Positions 23,224 through 34,262 of a stretch of 64,000 nt of DNA are shown here, piece after piece (position 1 is the first letter of the stretch; every line of letters starts with the position of its first letter). This DNA is from Epiperipatus broadwayi (lineage: Eukaryota > Onychophora > Udeonychophora > Euonychophora > Peripatidae). Both the position numbers and the translations under genes were made by a program. The notes below the pieces were generated by a model that saw only the letters and a list, made by a program, of their open reading frames with translations, ran no database searches and was not told the DNA's origin. Location: contig JAQFVV010000072.1 in the NCBI GenBank assembly GCA_028023455.1, forward strand, positions 332,501-396,500. Reading direction: 5' to 3'.

Positions 23224-24051
23224 TTATTGTTTTTCTACCGTCTCCCTGGGTCGGGAGGTATATAAAGTTTTAATTGTCTTGCATTGTACTGGGCATAGTC
23301 CCGGTCTTCCATGGTTTTCCTCAAGTTCCCATAGTCTCTTGCGGTCATTAATTTTATGGCCTTTTTTTGACCGAATGCACAAAAAAAACAATTTTTTAAT
23401 ATTATCTCGATGAGCGATGGGATTCTTTCCTGGGTCATCTTTGAAAATTTTAATCTGTATCAAGGATCCAGGCATTGGCGTCTGTAACTTCTTTATACTA
23501 AGTTGAGGACTCATCATCTGTCCCCTTTCCACTTCTAGTTTCATTGGACTAGTGGTCTCAACATCTTTTTCTTTTTCTGTCTCTATATCCGTTTCTTCCA
23601 CTGCCTCGTAACTGGATTCATCCTCACCACTGTCGCTTTCCTTGCTGTCCCCAACTTCTTTTGGGGTGGCCTGGTCATCTTCATTTTCTATTTTTGGGTC
23701 TTCAGAGGGATTTATTTCTTGCTGACGCTTTGCATTTTCTAGATTTGAGTTGGCTCGGATGCCTCGTGCTTCGTCGATCCTTACCAGCCTCTCCAACATC
23801 ATCATCATAACCTTCCTGTCCTCTCTCCCCTCTCTGAGGATCGCGTTAAACTTCGCATCGCGATCGTGCTCCCTCTGTTTGACGTTCCTCTCCGGTCGTC
23901 TAAAACTTTTTCTTTTATCCTGAAATTCCTTGAATACAACTTCGTGGTCGCTGGATGTGTCCGACGTCTCTGCTCCAGTCGCGGACACATGCTCGCTTCC
24001 TTCTATTTCTGTCATTTCTTCTTCGTTTTTACTGATAAATGTCTTCAACAT
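23224..24051 (-). pseudogene. Acidic coiled-coil retroelement ORF, frameshifted copy
   Basis: Nearly the same protein as that at 27545-28360. An extra A in an A run near 23385 shifts the frame after residue 221 (...IKKLFFLCIRSKK), so the true C-terminus (...YIPPDPGRR) lies in the frame 23438-23235. The function is not recognised; see the intact copy. Confidence 0.75.
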
Positions 24052-24241
24052 AAAAAATTCGCTTTGTACAACGCTTTGATTTTTATATATATCATAAAAG
24101 GTTACTGATCCCTGCTCCTTGTGCCAAATCCTCCTCCGCTGCTGATACTGTTTGTGTGGCTTACTTCCTTTCTCTCTTTCTTCCTTCGCCTACGTTCAGT
24201 CTGGTTTTTGTTATCTACGTTTTTTTTCTTTATTTAGGAAT

Positions 24242-26452
24242 GAGACATCTTTTAAATATAATCATAATTAAAATATACATAAGTATGGCTGTAATATATG
24301 TGGAAGAAGTGGAGGAAAAGGAATTCGAACTACTCAAATAAGTTAAACAATAAAAGATAGTTTAATATAATGAAAATTTAGTTATATACATTTATAAATT
24401 AAGTACATTAGTGTGTGCGTGAATGAGCAAGCGATTACATAGTGTCATTCACGCTATTAGTTCTCATATGCTCTTTATTAGCTAAATAATATATTACAAA
24501 TAAACACACATCTTTGGTGGGTCCAATATTAAGATGCCAATCAGTTAATAAAAGGAATTACATAATATTGCTATTAACGCTTTGGGTTACAGTTCAGAAA
24601 TGTGGTGACTAACATATATTAGGGGAGCGTTCTGAGATTCATTATACATACAAATACATTTGAAAACATTTGAATCCATGACAAGATATTTAATGAAAAA
24701 TTATTTTAACAATAATAATAAGACGAACGCTTTATTTTCCCCAAGGCACATAGATACTCTTAAATAGATATATAAATTATGAAGGTAGGATTGTATATGA
24801 CTGAAATAAATTAATACAATAGAAATGGCAATTATATATATATATATTTTTTAAACAAAGCTAATTTTAATATTAAAGCATTAAAACTGGATCATGAAGC
24901 AAAAGAAATACTAAATACTAAGAAGTTTGCGGTGCTGACATAATAGCCTAAAAATAACTAAGAGGAAAAGGTCGTGCTTCTGGATGAAAAACGAAATGGA
25001 TGGGCATAGCGTGTGCCAAACTTAGGGAATCACCGCCAGTGGCCTTTTTATACGAAGAAATGGATGGGCATAGCGTGTGCCAGACTTATGGGTCACCGCT
25101 AGTGGCCTTTTTATACGAAGAAAGAATATGCATAGCGTGTGCCAGACTTAGGGGTCACCGCTAGAGGCATTTTTATACAAAGACGAGAAGAAATCTATGG
25201 GTTCGAACCTGTCGTAACCCCCAGATTAAGAAGCACGTAATATATATATATACGAAGATAGGCTAAATGACAGAAACGCAATAATGAATAAATGTTACTA
25301 AAAAACATTGAATAAATTTTACAGCTTCAAAATAAATGACCCTTGTTTTGGATACTATAATATGCAATGCAATTATAATATATATATATAGAGAGAGAGA
25401 ATATTTCATTTACTAAAATATACTTGAAGATTTTATTTAGCAAAGGAAACATTAAGATTTAGATTTCAAATTAATAAAATATAAGATTTGATTTAAGAAA
25501 CATTGAGATTCACCCCCATCCCTTTTCTGATATTTAAAATAAATCAATCCCACTTTCGTGATTTTTATAATAACTGAAATATATAAATACAAGATTTGAA
25601 ATGTTAAGAGTATGAAAATGAAATAAGATTAGCAGTGATATAGAAAACAATTGAGTCACCTTATTTTAGAATTAAATAAATAATATTTTATAAGATTTCA
25701 AAGCGTTAATTAGTTTTAACTTTGAATTTACACCGGTAGAAAATTCAGAGTTAAACAAATATATATATTTTTATATTAGAACATAAATAAAATGTTGGTA
25801 CATAAAACAATCTGGCGAGTATATCAATTAATTAATAATACGTATATATATTTAAGGGGACGTTAATAACTTGCTTGAAGGTTTAGTTTAAAAGAAGAAA
25901 GGATTTTTAGAAAATTCAATTTGTCAGATTGTTTTAGATTGACATATTAATAGGCAAACAGATATATAAATCAAATAATAAACACATGTAAATAAATGAC
26001 CCTACCAAAATTAAAGAGCATATAAGATAGAATTAAATTTATATAATTTATTTAAGAGCAAATTATATGTTATTTATATATATATAAAAAAGGCAAAGTT
26101 AAAGAATACATAAAAAAAAGATCTTGAGAGATTATTGAGACTAAATTGACTATTAGGTAGCGGCTTGAAATTTACCTTTCAATTTTAAGAGTCCGATTAA
26201 AATATTGTCCGTGCACGGCAGTTGAAAATGAAAGTTCTCCGATGGCAGAAAACTTCTATCATATTCTAAAGTTCTTTTTTTGACGTTTCCTCTTCAGGGC
26301 AGCAGTATATTATGGTAGCGGCCGATGATGACCCAAAAGGGGTCGAGCAAGTTGGTGGATTTACTGCTACATATTTTTTTTAGTTTTACAGCAATGTTAA
26401 CAATCTCTCAATCAATAGTAACTAATTAATTAATAACTAATCTATGTGATTC
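24242..26452. other. 2.2-kb insert or second LTR type inside the composite element
   Basis: Not shared with the other half of the element. Holds three imperfect 62-bp tandem repeats (24991-25182, unit with GGGCATAGCGTGTGCC and TCACCGCTAGTGGCC) and, on the minus strand at about 25189-25241, a tRNA-Lys-like 3' half (CTTCTTAATCTG ... GGTTCGAACCC). The plus strand ends GGTGGATTTACTGCTACA (about 26371), resembling the GGTGGATTTATACCGGTACA end of the 2.6-kb LTRs on the minus strand. It may be a diverged LTR in opposite orientation (inference). Confidence 0.4.
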
Positions 26453-26884
26453 AAAATTTAGTCATTTTATTTCAAAATATTCAATGTCGTAGTGGCCATA
26501 ACTTCCAAGGGCTGGTTCTTGATTTCAGGGTTTTGTATCCTCATCGGTACAGGGTGCCGACTCAATATGTCAGCCACAATATTTTCCCGCCCTGGACAGT
26601 ACTGGACTTGGTACCGGAACTGTTGGAGGGTTAAACTCCATCTGATTAAACGGTCATTAGTCAGGAAACTCCTGTTGAGAAACTCCAAGCAACGATGATC
26701 GGTTATAATGATTACTTGAGATCCCAACAGAAATTGCCGGAATTTCTGGCATGCCCACACAATGGCCAGAGTTTCTTGTTCTGTGGTAGTGTAATGGATT
26801 TCCGCCCCTTCAATGCGCGGCTGCTAAAATAAATAACTTGGTGAGCTCCGGCATCACTTATTTGAAATAAAATGACTAAATTTT
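26453..26884 (-). pseudogene. Ty3-type RNase H fragment between 24-bp perfect inverted repeats
   Basis: The minus strand reads FQISDAGAHQVIYFSSRALKG, then after a one-base deletion near 26808 AEIHYTTTEQETLAIVWACQKFRQFLLG, then VIIITDHRCLEFL and QYCPGRENIVADILSRHP. These are the core Ty3/gypsy RNase H blocks: DA aspartate, E of TTTEQE, TDH aspartate, and the AD.LSR end. The middle between DAG and AHQVIYF is shorter than usual. The fragment is bounded by AAAATTTAGTCATTTTATTT-type repeats, 24 bp and perfect (26453-26476 and 26861-26884), the first containing the frame's stop. RT and integrase are absent. Confidence 0.85.
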
Positions 26885-26908
26885 AATAAAATGACTAAAT
26901 TTTAAAAT

Positions 26909-27294
26909 AATTTTGAATACAACTTAATTGCTCTGAACATTTGTGCAATTAGATTTTAATTAAAAACACTGATCAAAGGAATGTGACTTTTGATCAGTAT
27001 TTTTACACGACTTTATACAATTTAAAAAAACTAAAATTCAAACAAATACGCCCGCACTGACACTTTAAATTAACTGATACAAATTCGCAAACCACGCACA
27101 CACAAATATTATTTCATGGTTTGCGACATTTATATACGGCATCTTTACACATTGACTGATAAACTATAAAATATATAACTAATTTTTATTATAAATTAAA
27201 ATAGACAAAATCTCACTGCGGGCGAACAGTGGTTCGAATTACCGTACATAAAAACACCTGAAATGAAGATCGGTTCTCCGATCTGTCTGTTTCA
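26909..27294 (-). repeat. Truncated middle LTR remnant (386 bp)
   Basis: Matches the first 386 bp (minus-strand sense) of both full LTRs, starting at TGAAACAGACAGATCGG (complement of 27294) and breaking off at TTTTGAATAC. It follows an ORF and polypurine-side segment just as the 3' LTR does, so it is a genuine third LTR cut short. Confidence 0.85.
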
Positions 27295-27544
27295 TTTCTT
27301 GTCACTTTATAAAAAAAAAAAAACAAAAAAAAATGATTATACATAATTTCTGGTTAACACTTTTTTCATTCATTTTTTTTACATAATTGATTTTTTTTTT
27401 TTTTATTGATTTGACCTTGGAGAACAGTCTGGGTGAGGGTTTGAACTTAACATTTACAAAGGTGGGTGTATTACCGTAATTCCTTTTCTCATCATCATGT
27501 GCATGTCATAGTGGTCATTTTCCGGGTTATCATTTATTGTTTTT

Positions 27545-28360
27545 CTACCGTCTCCCTGGGTCGGGAGGTATATAAAGTTTTAATTGTCTTGCATTGTACT
27601 GGGCATAGTCCCGGTCTTCCATGGTTGTCCTCACGTTCCCATAGTCTCTTGCGGTCATTAATTTTATGGTCTTTTTTTGACCGAATGCACAAAAAAACAA
27701 TTTTTTAATATTATCTCGATGAGCGATGGGATTCTTTCCTGGGTCATCTTTGAAAATTTTAATCTGTATCAAGGATCCAGGCATTGGCGTCTGTAACTTC
27801 TTTATACTAAGTTGAGGACTCATCATCTGTCCCCTTTCCACTTCTAGTTTCATTGGACTAGTGGTCTCAACATCTTTTTCTTTTTCTGTCTCTATATCCG
27901 TTTCTTCCACTGCCTCGTAACTGGATTCATCCTCACCACTGTTGCTTTCCTTGCTGTCCCCAACTTCTTTTGGGGTGGCCTGGTCATCTTCATTTTCTAT
28001 TTTTGGGTCTTCAGAGGGATTTATTTCTTGCTGACGCTTTGCATTTTCTAGATTTGAGTTGGCTCGGATGCCTCGTGCTTCGTCGATCCTTACCAGCCTC
28101 TCCAACATCATCATCATAATCTTCCTGTCCTCTCTCATCTCTCTGAGGATCGCGTTAAACTTCGCATCGCGATCGCGCTCCCTCTGTTGGTTGTTCCTCT
28201 CTGATCGTCTAAAACTTTTTCTTTTATCCTGAAATTCCTTGAATACAACTTCGTGGTCGCTGGATGTGTCCGACGTCTCTGCTCCAGTCGCGGACACATG
28301 CTCGCTTCCTTCTATTTCTGTCATTTCTTCTTCGTTTTTACTGATAAATGTCTTCAACAT
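27545..28360 (-). CDS. Acidic coiled-coil retroelement protein, 271 aa, possible Gag-like
   Basis: Intact minus-strand ORF. Residues 1-45 are acidic and Ser/Thr-rich; 46-115 are highly charged with a Met/Leu/Arg helical stretch (REMREDRKIMMMMLERLVRI) that could form a coiled coil; 116-168 are strongly acidic; 190-271 are basic with no clear zinc knuckle. It has no recognisable protease, RT or envelope features. Two near-identical copies in one element and its place after the 5' leader suggest a structural Gag-like protein, but it also directly precedes an LTR, so a 3' accessory ORF is equally possible. The start is the first ATG of the frame; the C-terminus is YIPPDPGRR. Confidence 0.65.
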   Translation of the reverse strand: MLKTFISKNEEEMTEIEGSEHVSATGAETSDTSSDHEVVFKEFQDKRKSFRRSERNNQQRERDRDAKFNAILREMREDRKIMMMMLERLVRIDEARGIRANSNLENAKRQQEINPSEDPKIENEDDQATPKEVGDSKESNSGEDESSYEAVEETDIETEKEKDVETTSPMKLEVERGQMMSPQLSIKKLQTPMPGSLIQIKIFKDDPGKNPIAHRDNIKKLFFCAFGQKKTIKLMTARDYGNVRTTMEDRDYAQYNARQLKLYIPPDPGRR

Positions 28361-28550
28361 AAAAAAATCGCTTTGTACAACGCTTTGATTTTTATATATA
28401 TCATAAAAGGTTACTGATCCCTGCTCCTTGTGCCAAATCCTCCTCCGCTGCTGATACTGTTTGTGTGGCTTACTTCCTTTCTCTCTTTCTTCCTTCGCCT
28501 ACGTTCAGTCTGGTTTTTGTTATCTACGCTTTTTTTCTTTATTTAGGAAT

Positions 28551-29509
28551 ATAATATGACATGTCTAAAATCATTACTAAAAATATACAGGGAAAAAAAA
28601 CTTTATTTCACCCAGTTCGCACTGTTCTCCTCAGTCCTATAATACATACATATTCATAATGGGTACATAACATAGTATTTTTTTTTTTGTATTTCTGTCA
28701 GTAATTCTCTCTTTTTATATATGCCACCCTACTCTCTTTTAAAACAACACTCGCCACTGCTGTATGGACAAACATGTTTGCTGACAAATTTATTTGATAG
28801 GCGCCAGCCAGCAACATGTGACCAATAGATAATTTAATCTACTGATCCCCAAATATATACTTTTATATGACCTAATAATTTTTGATTTAAGATTTATATA
28901 TGCAAAAAAAATTTAATACTGACTCCGGTAAGGGTTTTTTTTATATTACAACATACATATATATGCACACACGTTTTTATTTTTAAAACACAAGAATAAT
29001 CCTACTTCTTTCTTCTTTTTTCAAAAAAATATTTTTCACAACAAACGAAAATATATACATATATACGTACACCAATATATATACGCATACACGTTTTTAT
29101 TTTTTTAGAACTGGACTTAATTCTACTTCTTTATTTTTTCATATGATTTAAACGACAAGAATGAACTCGCAAAAACATTATGGAATAACTCATTTATTTT
29201 AATTAATTACACGCACGAATTGCTTCCGCTCTTTTTTCAAAAAAAAATCTTCACTCTGTTTCTTAACAATATTTGGGAGTACTATATACTGATTCTTTAT
29301 GTGAGGGAGACAAAAAATTTATATTACTTGTTTTACTACTATAATTTAACTTGCGCATTTTAATACGCCAAATACATATCAATATTATGACAAACGACAA
29401 AAAAAAATTGAATATTTTTATCATTTAACTGTTTACTCTCGTTCACTCTACAGGGTGTGGGAGATTTCTTCATCGAGCACCACGGAGGGCGTCCAAAAAA
29501 TATAATAAC
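28551..29509 (-). other. 5' leader of the composite element
   Basis: Lies between the 5' LTR and the ORF on the minus strand. It begins GTTATTATATTTTTTGGACG, with TGGACGCCC as candidate primer-binding site, and is otherwise A+T-rich with no ORF. The other half of the element has only the ORF-proximal part, up to 24241. Confidence 0.5.
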
Positions 29510-32145
29510 TGTACCGGTATAAATCCACCACGCTTAATCATACACAGTACCCGAGTTCAAACCCAGTCCACGTTTAAGAATAATTTCCAAAACGCCAACT
29601 GAATTCAAACCCAAACCCCGGTATGACTAACCGATGATGACTTTATAACAGCACGGGGTTATCCCTTTTCTAGCTCAGCTCAGAACATAGACTAAATTCT
29701 TACAGTTAATGATAAATAGATTTATTAGACTATAGATACTGGGACGGTCATTTATGTGACGTATATATTTAAGTTGCCAATACAGACAGTAAGTGGCTAA
29801 ATAGACTTAGAGAGTAATAAAGTGGAGGACACAAAAATTTAATTAAATAAAGTGTTTAATAAGAAAAATAGCAAGCATATAAATATAGTGTTATATAATA
29901 AAAATAGAAACGGATAAATATATTGTTCAACAAGAAAATACAAAGCATATAAATATAATGTTAACAGTACGGTAAGACTTCCATGAATCCTCTTGTATTT
30001 GGCTACTAGTCTTTAGTAAACGTTTTATTTAGTAAACAAACTTATGCCAATAGCTGGGTAGTTAAATGATTGACGGGTGGTTAAGAGAATCAGAGTATTT
30101 TAGCATCGAAAACATATTTATCTAAAGAATTTTTATTAACTTATTTTATTTGAATAGGCTCGAGCCGGAACGTAGACGAACAGTGGAGATGGTTTTAGAT
30201 AAATACGACATAAGAGATAGATGTACTGGTGGTTTTATATAAATACGACATGGAAGATAGCTGAACTGGTGGTTTTATATAAATACGACCTGGAAGATAG
30301 ATGAACTGGTGGTTTTATATAAATACGACCTGGAAGATAGATGAACTGGTGGTTGCCTATATTCAAAAGCCCTACAGTAATCACCTGCGGTGCATTAACG
30401 GAATACCGGGCGGCTTGTACTTTGACAAGGCTTAATGCCCCCAAGTAACTCCGGGACACGACAACCAGCCGGGATCATTTCGAACCCCGGTGATCCAAGA
30501 GATTACCGGGAAAGAAAACTGCTTTCATTCCCCAATGGTAGTATGGCGAGACGCTAACTTCAGCGAAGGAAAGGCATTGCCACAGACATCACGGACGAGA
30601 ACTTGAAATGGATTTTTTTAAAGAAATTATATAAAACCTGGAAACTATTTGTCTGTTTCTACGCCACAGGCTGAGATCCTTACCCCAATAAAACGTAGCG
30701 GACTTAAACTGACGGTGACAACAATAATTAGTTAAATTTACTCTGAAACTCTAACCCTTCGGGTTGACAGGCGGTAGCGATAGTATCAAATTATGCAATG
30801 AATTATTTCTCATATTATACATAACATTAATGAACACTTTGAAACTATTATATATATATTTAAGATTGAAACTTAGATTGTAATTTTATAACAACTTAAC
30901 ATAGAATAATAAAGTGATTTAACATTTACTAACTCGGAATGTGAAAGAATATTTAATTCAGAACATGAAATTACTTTTAAATTAAATTGATCATTATTAC
31001 ACACTAGTTTATACAGAATTGGAAATATTACTATTGGCAATGTTTGTCTATGAAATAAGCAACATAAGAAAATATAAATGCATTCAGTTGAAATATTATT
31101 ACTATTAATTACAATTTTATAAATGATTTCTAAAGACTAGAGCAGAGGACTAAAAAAAAAGAAAAGAAAATTTACTGACAGGTTAAATAATAGCATTATA
31201 AATGATATAAAAACTTACATATGATTTACTTGATTGATAATATTAAGCACGTAAGAAAGTTAAAGTTCGTGTAACAAAGTTACTCTTCTTTCTTCATCCA
31301 GCTTGGCTTGTGACGAACGTAGGCGCGCATTTTTGAAAGTTATTTGTAAGGCATAGCTAATTTAGAGGTTGGAAGTTGGAAATTGTGAGTTACATGAAAC
31401 ATGATCAAACAGCGGCACGAAGATCCATATTGGCGGGGCAGAGACCAGCTCCTGGCACTTAGCCCATCAACATTGCGATTCACTGGTGAACTTCTTAATA
31501 AAAATGTTTGAATTATACTCAACTGCTGTGTTGTCTCGAGACTACCTCTCTCAAACACGACAAAAGTTAGAATGTAAGTTTTTCTCTAAAGTAGCCACTG
31601 CTGACCTTTCCGACTTGTTTTTGTTTTAGGCTCCGCCTACTTTCTCTAGCCTCTAGCGATGCAGCTTGACCAACAATCAATTATCTGTTTTTAGCAATCT
31701 TTTAATTTAATATGCCATTTTTAAATCGATACATTAATTACATATAAAAATTCCTTACTAATTTTGAATACAACTTAATTGCTCTGAACATTTGTGCAAT
31801 TAGATTTTAATTAAAAACACTGATCAAAGGAATGTGACTTTTGATCAGTATTTTTACACGACTTTATACAATTTAAAAAAACTAAAATTCAAACAAATAC
31901 GCCCGCACTGACACTTTAAATTAATTGATACAAATTCGCAAACCACGCACACACAAATATTATTTCATGGTTTGCGACATTTATATACGGCATCTTTACA
32001 CATTGACTGATAAACTATAAAATATATAACTAATTTTTATTATAAATTAAAATAGACAAAATCTCACTGCGGGCGAACAGTGGTTCGAATTACCGTACAT
32101 AAAAACACCTGAAACGAAGATCGGTTCTCCGATCTGTCTGTTTCA
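29510..32145 (-). repeat. 5' LTR (2636 bp) of the composite element
   Basis: Partner of 20347-22989; the four 40-bp tandem repeats are at 30192-30351. On the minus strand it starts TGAAACAGAC and ends GGTACA. Followed on the plus strand by target duplication GTAT and LINE coding sequence. Confidence 0.9.
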
Positions 32146-32897
32146 GTATAAACAGAAAAGAAAAAGAAAAAAGAGGTGGTGGTATAGGTGTTATATCGAA
32201 AAAATATTTAAATATTGTTAAATGTCAAGAGTATTTGTGGTTTGAAATAAGGTTGGGTAGACAAGAATGGATGGTGGCTGTAGTGTATATAGCCATTGGA
32301 GATAGTCAAACTGTAATGGAGTGAAACAATAGTATATATGAATGCCTAGTTAAGGATATACAGAGGTTTAAAGAAAAGGGGAAGAGAATAATGGTTATAG
32401 GGGATATGAATGGACAAATTGAAGAAATTGATGATGTAGATAATAAGAATGGTCAGTTTTTGAAGGAATTTTGTCAAAGAGTAAATTTGAGCATTGGGAA
32501 TTTATCAAATATGTATGAGGGACAATACACATGGTCTAGGAATAATGTATTTCGGACAATAGATTATGTATTGGTAGAGAAAGATGGAATGAATAAAATA
32601 CGGAAAATTAAGGTGATTGATAATGAAGAGAGAGTATGTAATAGTGATCATAACTTTATTGTAATAGAAATGGTTAGTAATGTGATGGAGGATAGAAATA
32701 AAGGTAGAAACAATAGTGAAAGATGTGGATGGAGAGTGAATGATAAGAATAAGTTGGAAGAGTATAAAATAAAAGTTGAAGAAACCATGGAGCAGTTGTT
32801 TGGGGATGAATATAATGACTGGTGTGGTGAAATAGAAAAAGTGGCAAATAGGGTTTTAGTTGAGAATATGCAGAGGAATAAAAGTAATAAAAAATGA
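32146..32897 (+). pseudogene. LINE endonuclease domain (apurinic/EEP type), 3' part
   Basis: Resumes the LINE interrupted at 20346: NRKEKEKRGGGIGVI, then YLWFEIRLGRQEWMVAVVYI, a TGA near 32323, then the frame 32391-32897 with MVIGDMN (catalytic D and N), the FRTIDYVLV block and the C-terminal SDHNFIV (catalytic D-H). These are hallmarks of the endonuclease that nicks DNA for target-primed reverse transcription. The stop and the LTR insertion make it non-functional. Confidence 0.85.
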
Positions 32898-33017
32898 GAG
32901 TTAGTAAAAGTGTAAAAGAGGAAAGAAGCATGCAGAGAATATAAGTGTGCTATTAAGAATAAAGAAAGTGAAAACGATATTAATGCTAAATGGGGAAAGT
33001 ACTTTGAAAAGAAGAAG

Positions 33018-34262
33018 TTGGCTAAAATGGATAATTATAGAGAGAGGATGAAGTTAAATAGTAAATTGTTGGAGGATATTAATAAAAGTGGAAGAGATGG
33101 GAGTAAAAAAATTTGGAATTACATTAAAAGGAGAAATGTAGGGGAAAGAGAGATAGTATCAATAGATGATGAGGGAATAGAGTGTACCTCTAGAGAAGAG
33201 GTAGAGAGAATCTTAAATAGATACGTAATGGATATAGAAAAGATGTTAGATGTGAAAGAATTAGTGATAGAAAACATGAAAGTAGGTAGTAATGGGAATA
33301 TTAGGTTCACAAAAAATGAACTGAATGAGGCAGGAAAGAGATTAAAAAGTGGAAAGGCAAGAGGTTTAGATGGATGGGCAGCAGAGATGGTAATGAATTT
33401 AGGGCATAGAGCAAAAGCAAAGTTATTATCATGTTTTAATAATATGGCACAGAAGAGAGTTTTTCTGGGTAGTTGGAGTAATACCAGAATAAGATTATTA
33501 TTTAAAAGAAAGGATAAGGATCGTAGAAAGTTAAATAATTATAGACCGATAGTGGTAACATCAGGTTTATATAAAGTTTTCTCATATATGGTAGCTGGAA
33601 GAATTGTAAAATGGATGGAAGAGAATAATGTAGTGGGAGAAATGCAAGGAGGTTTTAGGTCAGATAGGCATATAGGAGATAGTTTGTTTGTAGTTACACA
33701 ACTTATGGAGATGAGTAGGAATTCAGGTAGATCGTTATATATGAGTTTTATAGATGTCTAGAGAAAGCATATGATAGAGTAAATAGAAATAGATTATGGG
33801 TAAGGTTAGCCAATTTGGGAATGGATGAAGCTTTAGTAAATATTATTAAGAAATTTTATGAAAATAATTATTATACTTACCAATTAGGGGATATAGAATC
33901 AGTTAAAGTTAAAAATGGAGTGGGATTAAGGCAAGGATTCCCTATGTCAACTATTTTGTTTTTGTTGTTTTTGAATGAAATGGAGAAAGCAATAAAAAGA
34001 CTAGGAAGAGGGGTAGATATACCATTAATAGGTGGCAAGGGAGTATATACTTTGTCGGGTCTTTTTTTTTGCGGATGATATCTTTTTGTGTGCAGAAAGA
34101 AGAGAAGATATGGAAATTATGTTGAGGACATGTGCAAGGGTGGGTAAAAAGATGGGGATTAAATTTAGTGAAGAAAAATCAAATATAATGATGGTTAATA
34201 CTGGGGAAAGAAAAGATGTAGAAATTTTTATTGGGGGATATAAAGTTAAGTGTGGTGGATAA
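33018..34262 (+). pseudogene. LINE reverse transcriptase, frameshifted
   Basis: Same element as the endonuclease upstream. Frame 33018-33761 carries KSGKARGLDGW, LNNYRPIVV and MQGGFRSDRHIGDSLFVV, then motif A begins as FIDV. A frameshift near 33758 is followed by EKAYDRVNRNRLW and the motif B region GLRQGFPMSTILFLLFLNEME in frame 33815-34078. A T-tract shift near 34070 leads to motif C FFADDIFLCA in frame 34032-34262. All catalytic aspartates are still encoded, so the damage is a handful of indels. The coding strand is very rich in A and G and poor in C. Confidence 0.9.

Larger units (their letters stand above)
20347..32145 (-). mobile_element. Composite LTR retroelement, 11.8 kb, nested in a LINE
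   Basis: Near-identical direct repeats 20347-22989 and 29510-32145 start TG and end CA and are bounded outside by GTAT (20343-20346 and 32146-32149). Minus-strand order: 5' LTR, leader (29509-28551), ORF (28360-27545), truncated LTR remnant (27294-26909), RNase H fragment, 2.2-kb unrelated segment, second copy of leader end plus ORF (24241-22990), 3' LTR. A candidate primer site starting TGGACGCCC lies about 13 bases inside the 5' LTR. No protease, full RT or integrase is present, so it is non-autonomous. A tandem LTR-internal-LTR-internal-LTR formed by unequal exchange, then rearranged, would explain the layout (inference). Confidence 0.85.

Noticed and set aside
26310-26350. Hairpin GACCC-AAAAG-GGGTC considered as a ribozyme stem II
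   Set aside because: GATGATGA precedes it, but no GAA and no flanking stems follow.
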